DNA of 64,000 nucleotides. It comes from Dyadobacter bucti (GTDB lineage Bacteria; Bacteroidota; Bacteroidia; Cytophagales; Spirosomataceae). The position numbers and the translations under genes were made by a program. A model generated the notes under the pieces. That model worked only from the letters and a program-made list of their open reading frames with translations. It ran no database searches and was not told the DNA's origin. Shown piece by piece: positions 44,437 through 52,372 of this stretch (the stretch's first letter is position 1; every line of letters begins with the position of its first letter). The DNA lies in the NCBI RefSeq assembly GCF_005869225.1, contig NZ_SWFP01000004.1, positions 1 through 64,000 of the forward strand, in the 5' to 3' direction.

Positions 44437-44519
44437 TGTTACTAATGAGCTTAAAAGTATGGGTATTGGTCAAGGAATGCCCCGGGTGCAATATTCACAC
44501 CTGGGGCCAACCTGCACAT

Positions 44520-44834
44520 TTAATGGTTTCTGGCTTTTCCAATAACCGTTTCAAGGGCATTTTTAAGCTTCTCGCTCGCGCCACGGACAGCCAACGAGCC
44601 ATTATTTGCATCGTTTGAAACAGCAATGGGCTGCCGACCTTCAAGCCTGGCCTCAATTAAGCAACGAATATCATTTTGACCCTCTTTGTGCCCATTTTCG
44701 TCCGAAAGATGTACTTCTAGACGGGTAATATGCTTACTAAACCTAGCCAGGTCAGTCGTAAGGAAATCGATAAGCGGAGCGCTCTTTTGCTCGCTTCCAG
44801 TAATATTTTTATCTGTGTTAAATTGAATGGTCAT
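44520..44834 (-). CDS. HPF/RaiA-like ribosome-associated protein
   Basis: A short 104-residue protein with the HPF fold: MTIQFNTDKNITGSEQKSA, then a helix LIDFLTTDLARFSKHITRLE, the strand EVHLSDENGHKEGQNDIRCL and DANNGSLAVRGASEKLKNAL. HPF/RaiA proteins bind the 30S A/P sites and silence or dimerise ribosomes in starvation. The C-terminal dimerisation domain of long HPF is missing. The gene follows BaeRF3 by 46 bp. Confidence 0.75.
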   Translation of the reverse strand: MTIQFNTDKNITGSEQKSAPLIDFLTTDLARFSKHITRLEVHLSDENGHKEGQNDIRCLIEARLEGRQPIAVSNDANNGSLAVRGASEKLKNALETVIGKARNH

Positions 44835-44880
44835 ATTTCTGATTTTTTAATTCTTAAATGCTTTGCTAATAAGTCTTCTG

Positions 44881-46035
44881 TCAATACCTGTAAAGTGCTA
44901 CGCAGCCTGACTCAAATTTCATTTGATCGGCAGGTATTACTAAGACTCTTCCACCCATTTTTTCAACGATTTCTCCGATGTCATCCAGCAGGTCATCTGT
45001 TTCAGGATTTGAAAGCTCGCCGGTTTCCACACGTCCACTGACTTCATCCACTATTTTACCAGGCAATATCAGGTCTGATTCAATCAACAAGGTTTCTACT
45101 CGGCCTTCTGTTGCGGCAGCCACAATGTCACTGATCAAATCACTGCCTTTTTGGTCGGCAATTGCCTGACCTGCTTTTTCAGACCAACTCTTTAACCTTT
45201 GATTATATTCAGGTTCCATTACTTCCCACGCCATCGTGGCCAGCTTGTCAGCTGAAAGCGCGTCGGGGTTCAGTGCAATCCCGCTTTCAAGCAAGAACGG
45301 GTTTTTGTTAACTTTGTTAAAGAGGTTGTGGTGCTCGGGAAGAGCTGCTAATATGAGTGGTAGTTCAGATTCTTTTGAGAATTTTTCATAAACCGTATCG
45401 GCCACAACCCTGAAAAACCGCTCGGCGTCAATATCGGTTTCATCCTTTTTAGATCCATGCCCGTGGTGCATGTTTCCACTTCCCCCGCCAACTCCGCCAT
45501 AAGAGGCAACGGTGGTGTGTTTTTCCGTCAATTCGTCCCCTAAGGCATCCTGTATTGTTTTTGGAACATCATTACCTAATTCAATTTCTGAAACAGAATG
45601 TCTGTTCCCCTCGTATAAGCGCATTTCGTGCAGACTTAATCCAAGAATCTGAAACCGGTCTTCTGTTTGTAGATACTTGCGCAGGGGCTTAGTATGAAAG
45701 CTATCAGACACAACCACCAGCTCAGTAACTATGACAGGTATACGTACCAATTCAAAAACATCTTTTGAATAAAAAACCGCAAGACCGTCCAAATTCTGGT
45801 TCCAAACGTCTCTGTCTTCCTTGATGTTTTCAAAAGGCTGCAAATACGATCTTACTTCCCCCACTGAATATTTCTGGGATAATGAAGCCTCCAATTCTTT
45901 AAGCAGATTTTGAAAACGAATTGTATCCTGCCCATTGTCTGGATGAGTCCTATGCGTAGGCATATAGATAGATATGCAAGGCCCGTTCGAGATGGATGAT
46001 AGTCTATGAATTAATTCTCTGGTAGGTAATTTCAT
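44881..46035 (-). CDS. BaeRF3-domain protein (bacterial archaeo-eukaryotic release factor-like)
   Basis: A 384-residue protein related to eukaryotic/archaeal release factor 1. It starts MKLPTRELIHRLSSISNGPC, has the typical CISIYMPTHRTHPDNGQDTI N-terminal region, FQILGLSLHEMRLYEGNRHS, a Gly-rich linker with GGVGGGSGNMHHGHGS (near 180-195) at the position where eRF1 relatives carry a catalytic loop, and ESDLILPGKIVDEVSGRVET near the end. The family is predicted to act on ribosomes, perhaps in stalled or stress states. It is the first gene of an operon with an HPF-like protein and NhaA. Confidence 0.82.
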   Translation of the reverse strand: MKLPTRELIHRLSSISNGPCISIYMPTHRTHPDNGQDTIRFQNLLKELEASLSQKYSVGEVRSYLQPFENIKEDRDVWNQNLDGLAVFYSKDVFELVRIPVIVTELVVVSDSFHTKPLRKYLQTEDRFQILGLSLHEMRLYEGNRHSVSEIELGNDVPKTIQDALGDELTEKHTTVASYGGVGGGSGNMHHGHGSKKDETDIDAERFFRVVADTVYEKFSKESELPLILAALPEHHNLFNKVNKNPFLLESGIALNPDALSADKLATMAWEVMEPEYNQRLKSWSEKAGQAIADQKGSDLISDIVAAATEGRVETLLIESDLILPGKIVDEVSGRVETGELSNPETDDLLDDIGEIVEKMGGRVLVIPADQMKFESGCVALYRY

Positions 46036-46124
46036 AATTTTTATAATTTAATAAAACTTTGATGACGATATGATAAGCATTACCATGCCACGTTTTCATT
46101 TATTAAATTAGAATTACATTAGAC

Positions 46125-46136
46125 TTGCAATTGCAA
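46125..46136. promoter_or_regulatory. 12-bp palindrome TTGCAATTGCAA
   Basis: Perfect palindrome about 90 bp upstream of the BaeRF3 start (46035, minus strand). The location suits an operator for the stress operon; no binding protein is known. Confidence 0.35.
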
Positions 46137-46783
46137 TCCTTATCATCTTCCATTTCTGGTATTATTACGATCAAGCCCTTGGTTGAATAATCAGAATCTC
46201 TTAATTCATTTTAATAACTCAATCACTAAAATCATTTATTTCCTGCATGATATGTATACCGTCGGACACATATAAACTATTGAAAATAAAATATGAATGG
46301 ACTTGAAATCAAACATATTTTGTAAGCGATATTAGCTAGCTAAGTATACCCATATAAACCTAACACCAGTCATACTTTCTCTAACAAAAACGATCATTGG
46401 ATTATAATTATGTTTGATCTGAATTCTTGTTGGCTCAGATTAGCGTGTTTACGATGAATAACGCAACTAGGTAAACGTTTTATAATCCAGCAAGACTTAT
46501 CAATTGATATTTTTCGCTCAGGCATTTTAGAATACTATTTCCGACATATTAAATTGGGATTAGAATAATGCAATCACTTTCAAAATTTCTGGTAGTCGGG
46601 TGAAATTTACAATTACAAAAAAAAGTGAACGGTGATAACTTAATTGTATCATCAATTTAAAAAAATTACAGCCGTGCCAAGGGTCGCGTTTTAAGGTTAG
46701 AAAAACATTAGACTTTTAATAATCCTGGATTTGGATAGGCGATTTGTTGGGTTTTTCTAAATACGAATTTCTTTTTCATTAAC

Positions 46784-46819
46784 TACCTGATTTGCCTTAC
46801 ATGACAAATATATCAGGTA
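46784..46819. promoter_or_regulatory. interrupted dyad TACCTGAT/ATCAGGTA
   Basis: Eight-base exact arms are separated by 20 bases with a further TTG/CAA pair inside. It lies about 230 bp upstream of the trehalase frame and could be an operator or leader structure. Confidence 0.35.
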
Positions 46820-47051
46820 ATTAGACATTGGCGATAATTACGAATATCATATTCAAACAACTGATTATTAAATTGTTAAAAGTTTTATTTGAGCCAGTTG
46901 TCGTTTCTCCGGCAGCAATGTATGCAATTGAATTTTCTATATCCGGTTTTATGCTGCCAGCCAATGTCGGCAGGGTAAGTAACCCTGTTTCTACATGCAA
47001 TAAAGTATACCTACTCTGATTTTACTTCTGGATTAACTACTGGTATCATTA

Positions 47052-48722
47052 TTGGTAATAGTTAAGGAAGTACTTTTTGTAATTCCATGTACGAATTCTA
47101 CCAAGCACTCAGAGTTTACTATTTCATGTCAGTTTGATGACCTAATCAATATTATTTTGAAAGAATATATTTTCCCTTCGGTTACTTCCAAACGTTCGTA
47201 TGCATCTCCCGAGGAAATTTTCGGAACGTTATTCGCCGACGTTCAGAACAGTCATCTATTTGAGGATTCCAAAACATTTGCTGACGCAATTCCGCTTAAA
47301 GATCCCCCATTAATTATGGATGAATATGACCAGGAAAAGCAACAACCTGGATTTGATATTGCCGGTTTTGTCAAATCAAATTTTCGCATTCCTGACCACA
47401 TTGCTTCCACATTCGTTGCAAACAAACAGGGAACTGTCTCTGAGCACTTAGAAAAGCTATGGGCCGTACTTACACGGCAACCTGATGATCAGGAGAGTGG
47501 CTGTTCGCTTATTCCACTTCCACATCCTTATGTTGTTCCGGGCGGGCGCTTCAGGGAGATATATTACTGGGACACTTATTTTACAATGCTGGGATTAAAA
47601 GAGTCGGGCAAAACTGACCTGATCGGGCATATGATCAACAATTTCGCATATCTCATTGAAACCTTCGGATTTATTCCAACCGCTAACCGCACGTATTATT
47701 TAAGCCGGTCGCAGCCGCCATTCTTTTCATTGATGCTCAAACTGTATAGCGATATAAAGGGAAAGCACATCCTGACAAAATATCTGACGCATATGCAGCA
47801 TGAGTACGACTACTGGATGGATGCAGGCGATTCAAGCCAACCTTTTAGTGCGAATAGGAGGCTCGTGAATTTGCCAGATGGAGCTATTTTAAACAGATAT
47901 TGGGATGATCGTTCCACCCCAAGGCCGGAATCTTACCACGAGGATGTGGAGCTGGGACATGAAGCATGGGAAAAGTACGGTTTAGCTCCCCAGGACACAT
48001 ACCGCCATATCAGGGCGGCAGCCGAATCCGGCTGGGATTTCAGCAGCCGCTGGTTCGCAGACGAACATGATTTCTCAACAGTTCATACCACCGACATATT
48101 ACCGGTTGATCTGAATTGCCTGATGTATTTTCTGGAAAAAACGCTGGCAGAAGCTTATTTGCTAACAGACGACAGGGAAATGCATCTTGCATATGAACAA
48201 AAAGCGGCCAGACGTGCCCTTGCTATCCAGACGTATTTCTGGGACGACAAGAAGAAATTTTATATGGACTATGATTTTCAGAGGCGTGATTTTACAAAAC
48301 ACGTGACACTGGCAGGCGCTTTTCCTTTGTTTTTTAAACTTGCATCCGGCAGACAGGCGAAGTCTGTGAAGGGGTACATCCGATTGTACTTTATGAAATC
48401 CGGCGGTCTGCTCACAACCAAGGTCCGGTCCAACCAGCAGTGGGATGCACCCAATGGTTGGGCACCCTTACACTGGATCACATACAAAGGACTGCGTAAT
48501 TATAACTTCCACGAGACCGCAGACGAAATATCGGATGAATGGCTTAGATTGATCGACAAGGAGTTCAAGCATTCCGGAAAGATGTTGGAAAAATACAATG
48601 TTTCAGACACCAATCTTATAGCGGGTGGGGGAGAATATGAGGTCCAGGAAGGGTTCGGATGGACAAACGGCGTGTACCTGAGAATGAAAAACAAAAAATA
48701 CCTGAAAGCTGTGGAAGCTTAA
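47052..48722 (+). CDS. treF: trehalase (glycoside hydrolase family 37), cytoplasmic type
   Basis: The protein hydrolyses trehalose to glucose. Both GH37 signatures are present: PGGRFREIYYWDTYF near residue 162 and QWDAPNGWAP near residue 463. No signal peptide is seen, so it is TreF-like. The start is uncertain: the frame is open from 47037 after a TAA, and the only early starts are TTG at 47052 and later TTGs; homology to TreF begins by SPEEIFGTLFADVQNSHLFE, well before the first ATG at 47316, so the ATG start would remove conserved sequence. It is followed 51 bp later by an NADH dehydrogenase gene. Confidence 0.88.
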   Translation: MVIVKEVLFVIPCTNSTKHSEFTISCQFDDLINIILKEYIFPSVTSKRSYASPEEIFGTLFADVQNSHLFEDSKTFADAIPLKDPPLIMDEYDQEKQQPGFDIAGFVKSNFRIPDHIASTFVANKQGTVSEHLEKLWAVLTRQPDDQESGCSLIPLPHPYVVPGGRFREIYYWDTYFTMLGLKESGKTDLIGHMINNFAYLIETFGFIPTANRTYYLSRSQPPFFSLMLKLYSDIKGKHILTKYLTHMQHEYDYWMDAGDSSQPFSANRRLVNLPDGAILNRYWDDRSTPRPESYHEDVELGHEAWEKYGLAPQDTYRHIRAAAESGWDFSSRWFADEHDFSTVHTTDILPVDLNCLMYFLEKTLAEAYLLTDDREMHLAYEQKAARRALAIQTYFWDDKKKFYMDYDFQRRDFTKHVTLAGAFPLFFKLASGRQAKSVKGYIRLYFMKSGGLLTTKVRSNQQWDAPNGWAPLHWITYKGLRNYNFHETADEISDEWLRLIDKEFKHSGKMLEKYNVSDTNLIAGGGEYEVQEGFGWTNGVYLRMKNKKYLKAVEA

Positions 48723-48773
48723 ATATCTGTCTCAACAAGATTTAGTGCCATTTAACAAACCAACCCATTTGAA

Positions 48774-50045
48774 ATGAAGATAGTAATAGTAGGTGGTGGC
48801 TTTGCCGGAGTGAACCTGGCCCGCTCTTTAGGAAATGACAAACGATTTGAAATAACCCTGGTTGACAAGAACAACTATAATTTTTTTCCTCCCCTGATTT
48901 ACCAGGTGGCAACAGGATTTCTGGAACCTTCCAGCATTAGTTACCCATTCAGAAAACTGTTCCGGAATTTCACAAATGTAAAGTTTCGATTAGGTTATCT
49001 GCAGCGTGTGGTCCCCGAGGAGAATAAAGTCATATTATCGAGTGGAGAGCTGACTTATGATTATCTGGTTTTTGCAACGGGAGCAAAAACCAATTATTTC
49101 GGTTCCGATAATTTTAAAAATAATGCTATCTCAATGAAAACACTGGACGATGCTCTGGAAATGCGCAACAAGCTTTTACGGCAGATGGAACAGGCCAGCG
49201 TTATAGAGGATCCCGATCAGCTCAGGAAATTGCTTACCATTGTCATAGCGGGAGGAGGCCCAACGGGCGTTGAATTATCCGGTATGTTTGCGGAAATGCG
49301 CAACGGAATATTACAGAAGGAATATCCTGAACTGATAGGGAAGGGTGGAGAGATTTATCTGCTCACAAGCGCTGGGGAACTGCTTTCGCCCATGAGTGAA
49401 AAATCGCAAAAGGAGACCTATGATCAGCTGCGGCTTTTAGGTGTGAAGGTCAGGTTAAATTGCCGCGTCAAAGATTTTGTGAATGATACCGTGATACTTC
49501 CCGATGATGAAACCATTTCAACCAAAAACTTGATTTGGGCTGCTGGCGTCACAGGTAAGTTGTTTGATGGCATATTGGCCGAAAGTTACGGAAGAGGTGC
49601 GCGGTTGCTCGTGGATGAACGCAACAAAGTAAACGCAACGGAAAACATTTATGCGATAGGTGATATCTGTCTGCAAATGACCGATCCTGATTTTGTCAAC
49701 GGGCATCCGCAAGTTGCACAGGTAGCGATTCAGCAAGGCAAGCGCCTGGCGAAAAATTTTAAACTTCTGATTGAAAATAAGCCTTTGAAGCCCTTCAAAT
49801 ATGTTGACAAAGGTTCCATGGCCATTATTGGCAGAATGAAAGCGGTGGCAGACCTGCCCAAACCAAAAGTACATTTCAATGGTATGATTGCCTGGTTTGC
49901 CTGGTTATTTGTGCACCTTATCTCGCTGATCACCAAAAAGAACCGTTTCAGGACTTTGTTCAATTGGATGGTCGCTTATTTTACAAAAGATCAATCACTC
50001 AGAATGATCTTCAAACCCAGCTGGAATAAATTCACTGACGAATAA
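48774..50045 (+). CDS. ndh: type II NADH:quinone oxidoreductase (NDH-2)
   Basis: A 423-residue flavoprotein that passes electrons from NADH to quinone without pumping protons. FAD binding is at GGGFAGVNLARSL (residues 7-19), NADH binding at IVIAGGGPTGVELSGMFAEM (about 155-174) and the second FAD motif at IYAIGDICLQ (about 294). The C-terminal helices (WFAWLFVHLISLI) anchor it to the membrane. It follows the trehalase gene and may share its transcript. Type II enzymes keep redox balance when proton-pumping complex I is limiting. Confidence 0.9.
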   Translation: MKIVIVGGGFAGVNLARSLGNDKRFEITLVDKNNYNFFPPLIYQVATGFLEPSSISYPFRKLFRNFTNVKFRLGYLQRVVPEENKVILSSGELTYDYLVFATGAKTNYFGSDNFKNNAISMKTLDDALEMRNKLLRQMEQASVIEDPDQLRKLLTIVIAGGGPTGVELSGMFAEMRNGILQKEYPELIGKGGEIYLLTSAGELLSPMSEKSQKETYDQLRLLGVKVRLNCRVKDFVNDTVILPDDETISTKNLIWAAGVTGKLFDGILAESYGRGARLLVDERNKVNATENIYAIGDICLQMTDPDFVNGHPQVAQVAIQQGKRLAKNFKLLIENKPLKPFKYVDKGSMAIIGRMKAVADLPKPKVHFNGMIAWFAWLFVHLISLITKKNRFRTLFNWMVAYFTKDQSLRMIFKPSWNKFTDE

Positions 50046-50171
50046 ATCGAAATCAGGTAGCTCTATTTTATCTTCTGTTACGTTTTTTTCTTTGCCACTA
50101 AAAAGCGTACTAATCTTTTTCATGGGTTTGCCTGCCAGAATACCAGCTGTAACCCGAATCGCCCCAAAGCA

Positions 50172-50762
50172 TCAGGGCCGGTCGACATTTACCCGTATCT
50201 CAAATTCACCGTGCCGGATGCTATGTTTTCTAGAACCTGATTGGGAAAAATAAGCCTGGAAAGACCCCTTTACGATCAAATAGGCACTTCCTCTTTCAAC
50301 CACTTCCCATGTGATAAAACTCTTCCCGTTTCCATCTGGCGTTGTCAGGTATTTGAAACCATCTGGCCCTGCGATTTGTATCGCAACGGTTGAATTAGTG
50401 GCAAGGGGGCCGGCAAATATTACTTTGCTAGGTTTATGCAGCACAGCCTTGGATAGGTTGATATCTTTCAAAAAGAATTCAATTCCCAATGCCGCATCCG
50501 TCCCATAACTTGCGAATCCGCTGAATGTGAGAAAATTGCTATCTGCCAGGTATTGTGACTGCATGATACTGGAAGCAGTACCGGCATAATCGGCCAGCCA
50601 CGGCTGATTGTCGACCGTGCAGCGGATGTTTGGCGAATATTCCTGAGGCCTGGTTTTAGGAGCTATCAAATCTTTACTTCGCTCGAAAACACAGGAAGTC
50701 AGCACCGAGCACGCAAGCAGGGCTATGCACAATGCTACGCATGTAATAGCGGATGGTTTCAT
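50172..50762 (-). CDS. hypothetical lipoprotein
   Basis: The 196-residue protein starts MKPSAITCVALCIALLACSV followed by LTSC, a lipobox; a start 26 codons upstream lacks this. The mature part has strands such as IRCTVDNQPWLADYAGT and NFLTFSGFASYG with GIEFFLKDIN, suggesting a beta-sandwich. Relatives are short DUF6252-like lipoproteins. Function unknown. It is convergent with the NADH dehydrogenase gene. Confidence 0.6.
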   Translation of the reverse strand: MKPSAITCVALCIALLACSVLTSCVFERSKDLIAPKTRPQEYSPNIRCTVDNQPWLADYAGTASSIMQSQYLADSNFLTFSGFASYGTDAALGIEFFLKDINLSKAVLHKPSKVIFAGPLATNSTVAIQIAGPDGFKYLTTPDGNGKSFITWEVVERGSAYLIVKGSFQAYFSQSGSRKHSIRHGEFEIRVNVDRP

Positions 50763-51085
50763 AAGACATGAGGGTTTGCGTAAAATTAGAAAGGCTATAA
50801 TTATTATGTATTTTGGAGAATTCGGGAGTATGACCACCATAATTTAGTTTAGACTGACCATACTATTTTGGACTAACTTGACCGTGTTTTTATACCAGTT
50901 AACAGATAGTGAGAAATGGATATTACTATTTCAAAATTCCCATTGAGCGAACTTTAGCAAACCTTTTTTGAGATGGGTTCTTCCATAATATCAGGCGACA
51001 TCCAAATATTCCTACCGAAAAATTTGGATATAGAAATCCCTAACCGTCTTTAAACGGCTGGTAAAAAATCAAGAAATAACAGGTG

Positions 51086-51520
51086 TTAGCTGACAACCGG
51101 AACAAGTCCGTATTCCAGCATTGTGCTTTTAAGCTTGCCCATATCGGGCGGACCGCCAGCTTCGAATATCCCTAATAGGTCTTTGAAGTAATTCGCTGTC
51201 AGAACACCAGGATTGGCAAAAGCAAGGACTTCAACGGTTTCATCCGTCTGATTGATGAAATTGTGAACTCTTCCTCTTTTGACAAAATGAAAGTCGCCCG
51301 GTCCAAGAGTGATAATCTGATCATCAACCGTTAGTGTCAGCGACCCTTTAAGTCCGTAAATAGTCTCATCAAAATTTTCGTGATAATGAGCAGCAGGTAC
51401 TTTTGCATTGGGATGAATTACTGCTTTAAACATGGTGAATTGTGCATTCGTATCAGTAGCGTCCAAACAAAAATGGATTTCCAGACCATTGCCCAGATTT
51501 ATTATTTCAAAGGGTTTCAT
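51086..51520 (-). CDS. cupin-domain protein
   Basis: A 144-residue single-cupin protein. The metal-binding strands are PAAHYHENFDETIYGLKGSL (His-His-Glu) and FHFVKRGRVHNFINQT (His). Such proteins may be small dioxygenases or quercetinase-like enzymes or sugar-binding proteins. It follows the Crp/Fnr gene by 73 bp on the same strand, so it may be that regulator's target. Confidence 0.8.
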   Translation of the reverse strand: MKPFEIINLGNGLEIHFCLDATDTNAQFTMFKAVIHPNAKVPAAHYHENFDETIYGLKGSLTLTVDDQIITLGPGDFHFVKRGRVHNFINQTDETVEVLAFANPGVLTANYFKDLLGIFEAGGPPDMGKLKSTMLEYGLVPVVS

Positions 51521-51593
51521 AACATATGTTTTTTTATGGCATACAAATCAAGTCTTTGAAATCTTTTAAAAAGTTGATTCAAATCAAGAAATT

Positions 51594-52175
51594 TCACAAA
51601 TGCATATTTCTTTTCCGAATTCTGCTGAGCGTTTCCGGTGTAACACCCAGGTAACTTGCGATGTGGTACTGCGGAAGACGGTTTATCCAGTGAGGTGTTT
51701 CCTTCAGGATCCTTCTGTATTTTTCATCCGGTGTCTCAGTGGCCATGTTGCTGAGCAGGTTTTTAAGCCATGCGACATTACGGCCCCTGTTTTTTATTTG
51801 ATAAAGCGCATAATCCGGAATAGTCCGGGTAGCGTGCTCCCAGTTTTCCAGATCAATGGATAGAACCTCACAATCTTCGAGTGCCTGCATACTCATGGTA
51901 GAAGGTGTCCGGTTGATAAAGCTATCCATTTCACCACACCACCATCCCTCTTCTGCGAAAAATATAGTCCTCTCAATGCCTTCCTGCGTAAGGTGATATT
52001 GGCGCATGCAACCTTTTAAAATAAACATAAGCTGCTTTACAACCTCTCCCTGATGAAAAAGCATTTCATTTTTAGCAATATTTCGCGGTTGAAAAAGAGC
52101 GAGGAATTTTTCGAATTCAGACGATGGAAAGTCGTGCCTGGACTGGAGAGTTGAGAGTAACGGATGCGCAGCCAT
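51594..52175 (-). CDS. Crp/Fnr-family transcriptional regulator
   Basis: The 193-residue reading starting MAAHPLLSTLQSRHDFPSSE at 52175 fits the family; the longer frame from 52376 adds an unlikely leader. The cyclic-nucleotide-binding-like barrel spans about 20-125 (EMLFHQGEVVKQLMFILKGC) and the C-terminal helix-turn-helix ends at HIASYLGVTPETLSRIRKRN. Arg for cAMP contact is not evident, so the ligand may not be cAMP. It is upstream of the cupin gene and after a lipoprotein gene. Confidence 0.87.
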   Translation of the reverse strand: MAAHPLLSTLQSRHDFPSSEFEKFLALFQPRNIAKNEMLFHQGEVVKQLMFILKGCMRQYHLTQEGIERTIFFAEEGWWCGEMDSFINRTPSTMSMQALEDCEVLSIDLENWEHATRTIPDYALYQIKNRGRNVAWLKNLLSNMATETPDEKYRRILKETPHWINRLPQYHIASYLGVTPETLSRIRKRNMHL

Positions 52176-52372
52176 GTTAAATTTGCTTAAGGAAAGTATG
52201 CCAGATGCAGAAGTGAGCGCGCCCATTCCCGGACAGCTAAAACTGAATAATTTGTTGGCATCGATTCCATCGGGGCAAATTACATACAATCGACAACTTT
52301 TCAACAGATGCCGTCCCAGGGACAGAGAATGCCTCATGCTCAGTAAAAGGGGATTTGCCGTTTTTGTTAATA

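Larger units (their letters stand above)
46036..47051. other. 1-kb AT-rich divergent intergenic region
   Basis: No convincing gene is visible; a 63-codon plus frame at 46828 has no features. Structured elements include the palindrome TTGCAATTGCAA (46125-46136) upstream of BaeRF3 and an interrupted dyad TACCTGAT/ATCAGGTA (46784-46819) upstream of trehalase. The size is unusual for this window and may hold long leaders or small RNAs. Confidence 0.5.

Noticed and set aside
46828..47019. A 63-codon plus-strand frame upstream of trehalase
   Set aside because: Low-complexity hydrophobic sequence in an AT-rich gap, without coding support.
50046..50170. A minus-strand frame MKKISTLFSGKEKN antisense to the end of the NADH dehydrogenase gene
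   Set aside because: It overlaps the well-supported dehydrogenase C-terminus and matches no known family.
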